29,547 bases of DNA from assembly GCA_934621485.1 (NCBI GenBank), contig CAKTUS010000028.1, positions 1 to 29,547 of the forward strand, in the 5' to 3' direction. The DNA comes from an uncultured Clostridia bacterium (GTDB lineage Bacteria; Bacillota; Clostridia; Christensenellales; Aristaeellaceae). Below the pieces are notes generated by a model. It did not search any database. It was not told the DNA's origin and was given only the letters and a program-made list of their open reading frames with translations. Numbering within the stretch: the first letter of the stretch is position 1; every line of letters begins with the position of its first letter. The translations under genes and the position numbers were made by a program. Shown here piece by piece: positions 1 to 6,961 of this stretch.

Positions 1-2
1 AG

Positions 3-39
3 CGCCCGTTTGGAATCAATCAAAACTGGCGTTTTTTTT
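3..39 (+). terminator. Probable intrinsic terminator of a gene upstream of the window
   Basis: An imperfect stem (CGCCCGTTT at 3-11 against AAACTGGCG at 23-31, one mismatch) is followed directly by eight T residues at 32-39. This is the layout of a rho-independent terminator. The gene it would serve lies outside the window, so its role is inferred. Confidence 0.5.
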
Positions 40-118
40 CAGAAAAAGGGCGCGTGAAAAGGAGAGGCCGCCGCGCATGCCGAATCCATCCTCCATCATC
101 AATAAGGGGAGAATTCAA

Positions 119-1957
119 ATGAAAAAGCACTCTGAGTTTGCACAGAAACTATTGAAGCTTCTGAACAAGGAAGCGCTATTGGAAAATGCGGATATTTCTC
201 TGGGTGGTCAGGGAATCCAATTGGAAAAGACGGAGAACGGCTGGCGGGTACGGCTGAAAGAGGAACGCATGCTGGGCCGCGCAGCCATGCTGCTGGAGAA
301 CTACGCTTCTGCAGAAACGGGTTTCACCTATTGCGAAACGCCGGTTTACCGGGATTTGGGCGTTATGATTGACTGCTCCCGCAACGCCGCTATGACGCCG
401 GACAGCCTGCGGCGCTTGATGCGCATGCTATGCCTGATGGGCTACAGCAGCGTGCAGCTGTACATGGAGGACATGTTTGAGCTCGAGGGTTATCCCTATT
501 TTGGCTATGGCCGCGGCGGCTACAGCGTGGCGGATTTGCAGGCTTTGGACGCCTATGCCGCCGACCTGGGCCTGGAACTGGTTCCGGCCATTCAAACGCT
601 GGCGCACTTGGGCCAGGCTCTGCGCTGGGAGCCCATGGCTCCCCTGTGCGATGTGAAGGATATTCTGCTGGTGGACGACGAGCGCAGCTATGCGTTTTTG
701 GACGCCATTTTCCAAACCATGCGCCGCTGTTTCCGCACCAGGCGCATCAACATCGGCATGGATGAGGCTCATCTGCTGGGGCTGGGCCAGTACCTGCATC
801 TGCACGGCTACGTAAACCGTACCGAGCTGATGCTACGCCATTTTCAGCGGGTTCATGCCCTGGCCAATCAATACGGTTTTGCGCCTATGCTGTGGAGCGA
901 TATGTTCTTCCGCTTGGCCAGCGGCGGCGAGTACTATGTGAAGGATTGCCGGATTGATCCTTCTGTAGCCAGGCTGCTGCCTGCGGACACCACCCTGCTG
1001 TATTGGGATTACTACACCCAGGACCAGGAGATGTACGTCAACATGTTCCGGCAGCACAAGGCGCTCACTCCCAACACCACCTTTGCCTGCGGCGCATGGC
1101 GCTGGACGGGCTATTCGCCCTGCAACCATTTCAGCATGAGCCTGGCGCGCGCCAGCCATCCGGCCTGCCAGGAATGCGGCATTGAGAATGTGCTGGTCAC
1201 CATGTGGGGCGACAACGGCGCGGAGTGCTCCACCTTTGCCGTGCTGCCCTGCATGCAGCAGTGGGCGGAACTATGCTGGCAGCAGGATGAAAAGGAGATT
1301 TGGCGGCGCTTTTCGCTATGCACCGGCGGCGATTGGAACCACTTTTTGCTGCTGGACGAGCCTGTATTCATGCCGGGCAATCCGGCTCCCGGCCAATGCG
1401 GCGTGAATCCCAGCAAAACCATGCTGTATGAGGACATTCTGCTGCCTCTGTTCAGCCATGACATCGATCTGGCCGCATATGTGAACCATTTGCAAGGCGT
1501 GCTGAAAAAGCTGGAGGATGCGCTGCCCAAAGAGCCGGAGTGGACGGTTCTGTTCCGGGAGCACATCAGCCTGTGCAAGCTGCTGATAGCCAAGTGCGGC
1601 TTGCAGCGCGAACTGCGGCCTGCCTGGCAGGCGCGCGACGTTGAAACGCTGCGTCGAATTTCCGGAGAGAAACTGCCGCTTCTTTTCAAAGCGGTGGAGG
1701 ATTTTGTGCAGGCGCTTCATGCGCAGTGGTACAGCGAAAACCGCGCTGCCGGCCTGGACGTACTGGATTTGCAGCTGGGCGGTATCAAGCAGCGGATTCT
1801 CACCCTTCAGGAGCGGCTGGAGGCTTATCTGGCCGGACGTATCGATACGGTTCAGGAGTTGGACATGCCGCTGCTGCCCTACTCGCCCACGAAGGGTTCT
1901 CAGGTATACACGCCGCATTGGAGGCTGATTGCCTCTCCCTCGGTTCTCGGCGAATAA
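119..1957 (+). CDS. Glycoside hydrolase family 20 beta-N-acetylhexosaminidase
   Basis: This enzyme probably releases terminal beta-linked GlcNAc or GalNAc from glycans or glycoconjugates. The protein is 612 aa from the start chosen here. A short N-terminal alpha/beta region leads into a TIM barrel that begins near the segment YRDLGVMIDCSRNA, typical of GH20 first barrel strands. The catalytic Asp-Glu pair is visible as GMDEA, D215-E216. No signal peptide is seen, so it is likely cytoplasmic and acts on imported oligosaccharides. Length and general layout resemble the roughly 620-aa streptococcal GH20C type enzymes. Two starts are possible: ATG 119 (AAGGGGAG 7 nt upstream) and ATG 77 (AAGGAGAGG 9 nt upstream). 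The 14 residues between them look non-conserved, so 119 is preferred, weakly. The family call is firm; the exact substrate is not. Confidence 0.88.
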   Translation: MKKHSEFAQKLLKLLNKEALLENADISLGGQGIQLEKTENGWRVRLKEERMLGRAAMLLENYASAETGFTYCETPVYRDLGVMIDCSRNAAMTPDSLRRLMRMLCLMGYSSVQLYMEDMFELEGYPYFGYGRGGYSVADLQALDAYAADLGLELVPAIQTLAHLGQALRWEPMAPLCDVKDILLVDDERSYAFLDAIFQTMRRCFRTRRINIGMDEAHLLGLGQYLHLHGYVNRTELMLRHFQRVHALANQYGFAPMLWSDMFFRLASGGEYYVKDCRIDPSVARLLPADTTLLYWDYYTQDQEMYVNMFRQHKALTPNTTFACGAWRWTGYSPCNHFSMSLARASHPACQECGIENVLVTMWGDNGAECSTFAVLPCMQQWAELCWQQDEKEIWRRFSLCTGGDWNHFLLLDEPVFMPGNPAPGQCGVNPSKTMLYEDILLPLFSHDIDLAAYVNHLQGVLKKLEDALPKEPEWTVLFREHISLCKLLIAKCGLQRELRPAWQARDVETLRRISGEKLPLLFKAVEDFVQALHAQWYSENRAAGLDVLDLQLGGIKQRILTLQERLEAYLAGRIDTVQELDMPLLPYSPTKGSQVYTPHWRLIASPSVLGE

Positions 1958-1967
1958 GGGCAGGGCA

Positions 1968-2294
1968 GGGGGCTACGCGCCCCCTGCACCCCGCGCCAGG
2001 GGCAAAGCCCCTGGACCCGGAGCGCGAAGGTAGGGGAGAGTGCCTTGGCAAGGAGTTTCCGCGAGAAACGGCAAGGGGCTGCGCGCCCCCTGCACCCTGC
2101 GCCAGGGGCAAAGCCCCTGGACCCGGAGCGCGAAGGCAGGGGAGAGTACCTTTGCAAGGAGTTTCCGCGAGGAACGGCAAGGGGCTGCGCGCCCCCCTGC
2201 ACCCCGCGCCAGTGACAAGGTCCCTGGACTCGGGGCGCGAAGGCAGGGGAGAGTACCTTTGCAAGGAGTTTCCGCGAGAAATGGCAAGGGGGCT
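1968..2294. repeat. Three tandem copies of a 106-bp GC-rich palindromic repeat
   Basis: Units begin with GGGGCT at about 1969, 2075 and 2181, and a fourth truncated unit starts at 2289. Each unit holds a GGGGCTGCGCGCCCC-like palindrome, then CCAGGGGCAAAGCCCCTGG (1996-2014 in copy 1; degenerate in copy 3), then AAGGAGTTTCCGCGAGAAA and GGCAAGGGG. Copies 1 and 2 are nearly identical; copy 3 differs at several positions and carries an extra C. Open frames run through it on both strands, but they are by-products of GC content and periodicity and match no protein. It fills the gap between the GH20 gene and the alkyltransferase-like gene. Confidence 0.9.
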
Positions 2295-2351
2295 ACACTC
2301 TATCCCGGAACAAAAAACAGGGGCTTTTCTATCCCAAGAGGAGAGCAAAAT

Positions 2352-2648
2352 GTGGATGCGTTTTTTCAACAGGTATATGCGTTGGTAGCCCAGATTCCGG
2401 AAGGCTGCGTTATTTCCTACGGAGGCCTTGCCCGCATGCTGGGGCGGCCGCGAGCGGCTCGCATGGTAGGCTGGGCCTTACGCTGCTGCCCGGAGGCGCT
2501 GCCCTGGCAGCGTGTGGTGAAAGCGGATGGCAGCATTGCCGGAGGCCAGGCTGAGCTGCGGCGCGAGCTGCTTCGGCGGGAGGGCGTATCGTTTTTGGCG
2601 GACGGCCGGGTGGATATGGCCCGTTGCGTCTGGGGCCCAGGTGGTTAA
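2352..2648 (+). CDS. Alkyltransferase-like protein (MGMT family, Trp in place of active-site Cys)
   Basis: A 98-aa protein with the winged-helix DNA-binding fold of O6-methylguanine-DNA methyltransferases. Visible family features are the VYALVAQIPEGCVISYGGLA helix region, the arginine-finger segment AARMVGWAL (R37), and the active-site loop LPWQRVVKADGSIAGG. Here the methyl-accepting Cys of PCHRV is replaced by Trp52, which defines ATL (Atl1/YbaZ-type) proteins. These bind O6-alkylguanine without repairing it and hand the lesion to nucleotide excision repair. The GTG start at 2352 is chosen because AAGAGGAGAG lies 6 nt upstream and the homology begins there. The frame stays open into the preceding repeats, so a longer start would be wrong. 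ATG 2350 is out of frame. It stands alone, with no partner gene adjacent. Confidence 0.85.
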   Translation: MDAFFQQVYALVAQIPEGCVISYGGLARMLGRPRAARMVGWALRCCPEALPWQRVVKADGSIAGGQAELRRELLRREGVSFLADGRVDMARCVWGPGG

Positions 2649-3027
2649 GGCCGAACCGCCGGTCTTGCCGGTGGCTTTGCAAAGTCTTGCAAGGTCACAG
2701 CGTTATCCAAACAGGCGTATCGAAAGACTGTCAACCATGGGGAGGTACCGGAGAGGGAGAGGCGCTCAATCATGCAGGGGCTACGGCTATGTTCCTTTAG
2801 ATGAACAAAAATGGAGGGGCAGACGACAAAGCGGCAGCTCAATCGTTGAGAGGACAACCGTTGAAGCGCTCCCGGGTTTCGCGTCCCCTGTGGATCGCAA
2901 AACGTCTATGGCGGTTGCGCCCGCTTCCCTCTGACGTCTGTCAGGGTTTGAGGAGCGCACTCTAAATTTTGGCGCTTTTCCCGCAAAACGGCATCGACAT
3001 GTTCTTGGGTGCGGACACTCGGATAGA
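2649..3027. other. Intergenic region, no gene recognised
   Basis: About 380 bases with no frame I can tie to a protein family. Short open frames exist on both strands, but none has a convincing ribosome binding site plus a recognisable product. The stretch shows no strong inverted repeat or promoter pair. It may be the decayed remnant of a gene or a mobile element. That is a guess; it continues into the repeat material at 3028-3380. Confidence 0.5.
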
Positions 3028-3083
3028 AATTTTCGACAGCCTGTAGGGGCTATGGCTGTAGTCCCTACAGGCTGTCGAAAATT
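3028..3083. repeat. 21-bp perfect inverted repeat, terminator-like
   Basis: The arm at 3028-3048 (starting AATTTTCGACAGCC) is the exact reverse complement of 3063-3083, separated by a 14-nt loop. A C and six T residues follow at 3084-3090, so on the plus strand it has the form of an intrinsic terminator. The TTTTCGACAG core recurs at about 3360 and, inverted, at 16719-16732, which suggests that it is also a member of a dispersed repeat family. Confidence 0.7.
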
Positions 3084-3097
3084 CTTTTTTGGGGAGT

Positions 3098-3380
3098 TAT
3101 CAGCGGGGCTACGCCCCTCTGGCCGGATTCGTATCGACCGGCTTTGCCGATCAGGTGGGGAGCTTTCGGCTTTGCTAGTCGCCTGCGGCTCGCCGGGCGG
3201 CAAAGCACGAGCCCTGCTGCGCAAGGCTCAGCTCGTCAAAAAAGAGAGGCACTGCCTCCTGCCGGGGGTTAAGGGGCGGAGCCCCTAAGCCTTGTGCATC
3301 CTGTTTCCCTGCGAACCAGCGCAGCTTTGTTCGCGGGCGTACGCTCTCTGTATAGGTTTTTTTCGACAGGCTGAGTTCGC
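3098..3380. repeat. Interspersed palindromic repeat segment, inverted relative to the one at 16711-16931
   Basis: This GC-rich stretch shares blocks with the element upstream of hrcA in opposite orientation. The block GCCTGCGGCTCGCCGGGCGG near 3181-3200 matches the complement of about 16838-16864, and the segment CTGCTGCGCAAGG near 3213 has a counterpart at 16808-16821. An AGGGGCGGAGCCCCT palindrome lies near 3270-3285, and TTTTTTTCGACAGGCTGAG near 3358-3375 resembles the element's end. Limits are approximate. The short open frames inside it are not convincing genes. Confidence 0.6.
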
Positions 3381-3445
3381 CGCAAGGGCGAGCTTTTGGT
3401 ACATACGAAACCCATCGGCAAAGACGGCGAGCGTACTGGAAATTC

Positions 3446-4663
3446 TTATTCGGCTTGTAAAGCGGCTTCCGTTTGGCTGGCGGCCAGATACAGCTCGTAG
3501 CTTAAGGCAAGCAGCAGAGCCAGATTCAGCACGGCGCCCAGCTGTGCATCAAAGAAGGGAGAAGCATACAGATAAGCCGCATAAGCGCTCAGGGTAGTGA
3601 GCAGGTTGATCAGCACATACAGCCAGCAGCGGGGCTTCCTGTGGCAAACGGCCCACACAAGCAGCAAAACGTCGCCCGCAATGGCGTAGCGCTCATGCAT
3701 GCGCGGCATGAAAAACACGGTGCACAGCACGCTCCATGCTCCGGCCAGTATAAGGCTTTCTCCTTGCAGAGCCGTCTTCCGCTGAATCAGCCAAACCGCA
3801 GTCAGTCCCAGAACGGTAAAACCTAAAACCATGCCTGTAGAAGCGAAATGCTTCCACAGCAGCGAATCCGTGGGCAGCGCTTCGCCCAGTAGGGCATACA
3901 GATTGGCATAGCCATAGGTCAGCTTCTTGTAGAGGATGGTTTGGCCCAAATAGGTTTGAACGGTAAACAATGGGCTTTGCCCAAACAGCGCCATGGGAAG
4001 GCCGGTCGCCAGGGGGAGCGCAGGCAGCGCCAGAAACCATAGCAGGGAAAAACGCTTGTTTCCGGCAAAATATGCAAAAATGAACAACGGCAGCAAAAAC
4101 AGGGCTTGCAGCTTCCAGCACAGGGCCAGACCCAGGCACACGACGCCCCATTCGGGCCGGTCGCGAATCAGCAGCAGCACTGCCAACAGCGTAAAGAACA
4201 GATAGATGACATCCGTTTGTCCCCAGGCGGTAATATTCCATAGCAGCACTGGATTCAGCCAGAGGGCTGCGCCAGTCAGCAAACAGCCCCAGCGTTGCTT
4301 TTCCTTGGGCAGCAGCTTTTTGGCAAGCAGGCAGGCTACCGGAAGCAGCGCCAGTTCAAAGACGGCGTTGGCCAGCTTGAGTGCCGTCAGCGTGCTCAAT
4401 TGCGGCAGCAGCCGGGCTTCCGCCAGCCACAGGTAGATGTGCAGCGGCGTATAGTTGAAGCGCAGATCCGGGCTGAGCAGGGCCGGAACCCCGCCAGAAC
4501 GCAGAGCGTCATACCACAGAAGGTTATAGGCGTCCATATCGATGGACAGATGCGGCCAATACACCCAGCGCAGCGCCAGCCCCATCGCCAGCACGGCCAG
4601 CCAGGCAAGGAGCAGTGCATGACGGCATAGCCAGGCGCGCAGCTTTTCTTCCCATTTCATCAT
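3446..4663 (-). CDS. GT-C type membrane glycosyltransferase (Gpi18-like mannosyltransferase family)
   Basis: A 405-aa integral membrane protein with about ten hydrophobic helices, starting with LLLAWLAVLAMGLALRWVYW. Typical features of the GT-C superfamily, which transfer sugars from polyprenyl-phosphate donors on the outer membrane face, are the acidic residues in the first extracytoplasmic loop (SIDMDAYNLLWYDAL) and the segment LNPVLLWNITAWGQTD, as in the Gpi18-related group (COG5542). The acceptor is unknown; a cell-surface glycan or lipid is likely. It is last of three genes on this strand. Its ATG (4661-4663) overlaps the stop of the yaiI-like gene by 4 nt, with an AGAGGAG ribosome site within the end of that gene, so translation is probably coupled. 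The family call is fairly sure; the substrate is not known. Confidence 0.75.
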   Translation of the reverse strand: MMKWEEKLRAWLCRHALLLAWLAVLAMGLALRWVYWPHLSIDMDAYNLLWYDALRSGGVPALLSPDLRFNYTPLHIYLWLAEARLLPQLSTLTALKLANAVFELALLPVACLLAKKLLPKEKQRWGCLLTGAALWLNPVLLWNITAWGQTDVIYLFFTLLAVLLLIRDRPEWGVVCLGLALCWKLQALFLLPLFIFAYFAGNKRFSLLWFLALPALPLATGLPMALFGQSPLFTVQTYLGQTILYKKLTYGYANLYALLGEALPTDSLLWKHFASTGMVLGFTVLGLTAVWLIQRKTALQGESLILAGAWSVLCTVFFMPRMHERYAIAGDVLLLVWAVCHRKPRCWLYVLINLLTTLSAYAAYLYASPFFDAQLGAVLNLALLLALSYELYLAASQTEAALQAE

Positions 4664-5112
4664 ACGTTTTTCTCCTCTTTAGCAGCAGCCAGCAGCTTTT
4701 CCAGTGAGGCCGCAAAGGCTGCATCCTGCTGCCGGGTGCGTTTGCGGGGACCGCGAAGCCGTCCGCCGCCCCGGCGAATTTGTCCGGCCACATAGCGCAT
4801 GGAAAGCAGTGCGTCGATATTGTCTTCTGTATATACGCGGCCGTTTTGATCCAGCGCCTGAGCGCCTCTGGCCAGGCACAGGGCCGCCAGGCCATAATCC
4901 TGGGTAACTACCAGGTCTCCGGGGCGCAACAGATTCACCAGCCTCAGGTCTGCGCTGTCGGCTCCGCGAAGAACGGTCACGGTTTGCGCGCCGGGCCTGT
5001 TCAGCGCGTGGCTGTCGTTGCATACCAGTATGACGGGCACACGGGCGGCGTTGGCAACCTTGATGGCGGCGTCCACCACCGGGCAGGCGTCCGCGTCAAT
5101 CCACAGGGTCAC
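4660..5112 (-). CDS. yaiI: YaiI/YqxD family protein (UPF0178, DUF188)
   Basis: A 150-aa cytoplasmic protein matching the full length of the UPF0178 family. It opens with the conserved WIDADACPV motif and continues with CNDSH, the GADSADLRL segment, the TQDYGLAALCLARGA block, and the C-terminal RIRRGGGRLRGPRKRT-like basic segment (QIRRGGGRLRGPRKRT). The fold is related to PIN/NYN nucleases, with several conserved acidic residues that could bind metal, but the family's role is not established. It overlaps the gene before and the gene after it by 4 nt each, so it sits in a tight translational cassette with an EEP-family protein and a glycosyltransferase. That grouping does not explain its function. 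Confidence 0.9.
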   Translation of the reverse strand: MTLWIDADACPVVDAAIKVANAARVPVILVCNDSHALNRPGAQTVTVLRGADSADLRLVNLLRPGDLVVTQDYGLAALCLARGAQALDQNGRVYTEDNIDALLSMRYVAGQIRRGGGRLRGPRKRTRQQDAAFAASLEKLLAAAKEEKNV

Positions 5113-6161
5113 AGGGGCGTTACCTGCAAGCGCACAGGGTTGTGGTCGCTGCTGGCAAAGTTCAAATCCACGGTTTCCACCAGGTTCACTCGCAGGTTGT
5201 CTGAGACGATAAAACCATCGATTACATACAGCTGCGTGGTTCCTCTATTGCCGTCGTAGGGCTTGTTCAGCAGGCGGCAGGTGGGCTTGCTGGCGTCGTA
5301 TACATAGCGGAAGCCATGAGGCAGTTCGCTGACAAACAGCTTGCCGGGCTGCCAGTGGCTGGTATCCAGCAGCGGGTAAACATCCGCCCCTTCAAATACC
5401 TGGTTGAAGTCGCCGCCGGCGATCACGTAATTGCCGTTGCGGTATTCCGCCGCCAGAATATCCATCAGCTGCTTGGTTTGCGCCAGCTTTCCATCGCCGT
5501 CGTCATAGGCTTCCAGGTGCAGATTGATGAGCACCAGTTCTTTTGACGAATCTGCCACAGGAATCCGCTCGATGAGCAGGCAGCGCTTCAAATTGGCTAC
5601 GCGTACCGGCCATTGAAAGGGCACGGGCAGGCTTTCACGGGTGGCTTCCGTGACGCGAAGATTGGTAAAGGTGACCAGGCCGCTTTGAATTTTTCGCATG
5701 GGCGGCCAGGGGAAGGGCACAAAATCGCACTTGTAATTGTAAGCAAAGGCCCGGTTCAGGGACAGGCCGTGAGCGTAGTAGTCAGCCTGGTTGATGAAAT
5801 AGCTGCGGTAGGAATCCAGATCCACCTCCTGGAGCAGATAAGCGTCCGCATCCAGCCGGGACAGGGCGCTCAGGTTGCCGCTCAGGTTGGCTTCCACATC
5901 GCTCTTGTTTTCCGGGCGCACCATGGAGCCGCCGTCCATGAAGAAATCCTGATTTCGGCCCAGACCGCCGTAGCCGGTGTTATAGGTAACCACCGTCAGC
6001 ATCTGACCGGCGCGAGCCTCCTGGTTGCGGGCGGAGGCCGTTACCTGCAAGGGTTCCACATCATCGGGCCGATACTCCGTTACACTCAGATACCCGATGA
6101 AACCGCCTGCCAGAACCATCACGGCAAGCAACAGTCCCAGCAGCATTTTCAGCAACTTCAT
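5109..6161 (-). CDS. Membrane-anchored endonuclease/exonuclease/phosphatase family protein
   Basis: A 350-aa protein of the metal-dependent EEP superfamily. An N-terminal hydrophobic segment (residues about 5-25, LKMLLGLLLAVMVLAGGFIG) should anchor or export it. The catalytic signatures follow: VVTYNTGYGG (N61), LLQEVD (E112), the His in LINLHLEAYDDGDG, AGGDFNQ (D251, N253) and the terminal SSDHNPVRL (D339, H340). The full active-site set is present. Substrates in the superfamily range from nucleic acids to phospholipids and inositol phosphates; an extracytoplasmic phosphodiesterase is the inference here. The start at 6161 is chosen because AAGGAGAA lies 7 nt upstream; in-frame ATGs at 6200 and 6185 lack such a site. 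It is the first gene of a three-gene unit. Confidence 0.82.
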   Translation of the reverse strand: MKLLKMLLGLLLAVMVLAGGFIGYLSVTEYRPDDVEPLQVTASARNQEARAGQMLTVVTYNTGYGGLGRNQDFFMDGGSMVRPENKSDVEANLSGNLSALSRLDADAYLLQEVDLDSYRSYFINQADYYAHGLSLNRAFAYNYKCDFVPFPWPPMRKIQSGLVTFTNLRVTEATRESLPVPFQWPVRVANLKRCLLIERIPVADSSKELVLINLHLEAYDDGDGKLAQTKQLMDILAAEYRNGNYVIAGGDFNQVFEGADVYPLLDTSHWQPGKLFVSELPHGFRYVYDASKPTCRLLNKPYDGNRGTTQLYVIDGFIVSDNLRVNLVETVDLNFASSDHNPVRLQVTPL

Positions 6162-6295
6162 GGTATGCTTCTCCTTCATCCGCATGATAGACAAATCCAT
6201 TCCAAAATCCAGTTCCCGTGCCTGCTGTGTGCCAGAGCGCCTTTCAACGGAATGGACGCCGGGCTTTTTTCACGGCCTGAAATTGTCCTTTGCCC

Positions 6296-6324
6296 ATCAT
6301 AGCACATTTCAACTGGTTACTCAA
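6296..6324 (-). promoter_or_regulatory. Sigma-A promoter of the EEP-yaiI-glycosyltransferase unit
   Basis: On the minus strand TTGAGT (6319-6324) and TATGAT (6296-6301) are 17 nt apart, and a TG lies one base before the -10 (extended -10). The -35 falls within the last codons of the yigZ-like gene, so the unit starts in the gap after that gene and leaves a leader of about 125 nt. Confidence 0.65.
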
Positions 6325-6961
6325 CCGGCGTTTCCACCCAGGGAGAATAGCTTTCCTCTTCCAGCAGGCTTTCCATACGCCCGTCTGTCACCCAGGTGAG
6401 CTCGTCCCGCACGGCCTGACTGTCCTGAGCCTTGATGGACAGTTCAAAGGTGACGGCGCTGGTAAACTCGGCTCCCTCCTGCCGGGCAGGCAGAGAGCGC
6501 AGGGTGTGCTGCACCTTATCCCACAGGGAATAAGCCACCTCAAACATCCATTTTTCCGTGGGATACATTTCGCACACTTGAGCGGCGTTGAGCGCCAGCG
6601 CGCAGGTGTGCGAATAGGCCCGCACCAGGCCGCCCGCGCCCAGCAGCACGCCTCCGAAATAGCGGGTGACCACCACGGCGCAGTCCACCACGCCGCGGGC
6701 TTTCATCACCTCGATGATGGGCATGCCGGCCGTGCCGCCGGGCTCGCCGTCGTCGCTGTAGCGCATCACGCCGGCATTTTGGCCGATGATGTAGGCATAG
6801 CAGTTATGGCTGGCGTCCCTGTGCCTGGTGCGGATGCGGTCGAGAAAGGCAAGCGCCTCCTCGACGGTTTTCACCGGCGCTGCGTAGCCGATGAAGCGGC
6901 TTTTGTTGATGACAACTTCATCGCTTGCGGCTTTCAGCAGCGTTTTGTATACTTTCATCAT
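6317..6961 (-). CDS. yigZ: YigZ/YvyE family protein (IMPACT/UPF0029 family)
   Basis: A 214-aa cytoplasmic protein with the two-domain layout of the YigZ/IMPACT family. The N-terminal UPF0029 domain carries the signatures KSRFIGYAAPVKT, DASHNCYAYIIG, YSDDGEPGGTAGMPI and TRYFGGVLLGAGGLVRAYS. The C-terminal domain (about residues 135-200) has the ferredoxin-like DUF1949 appearance. Eukaryotic relatives inhibit Gcn2; the bacterial role is not settled, with translation or stress control proposed. Its ATG overlaps the tyrS stop in an ATGATGA arrangement, so it is translated with tyrS from the T-box-controlled transcript. Confidence 0.93.
   Translation of the reverse strand: MMKVYKTLLKAASDEVVINKSRFIGYAAPVKTVEEALAFLDRIRTRHRDASHNCYAYIIGQNAGVMRYSDDGEPGGTAGMPIIEVMKARGVVDCAVVVTRYFGGVLLGAGGLVRAYSHTCALALNAAQVCEMYPTEKWMFEVAYSLWDKVQHTLRSLPARQEGAEFTSAVTFELSIKAQDSQAVRDELTWVTDGRMESLLEEESYSPWVETPVE

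Noticed and set aside
1726..2388. Open frames running through the tandem repeats on both strands
   Set aside because: They arise because the 106-bp unit is GC-rich and has few stops; translated repeats look alike in several frames and none fits a protein family.
3052..3288. Short plus-strand frames in the 3.0-3.6 kb repeat region
   Set aside because: They lie within palindromic repeats whose sequence recurs elsewhere in the window in other frames and orientation.
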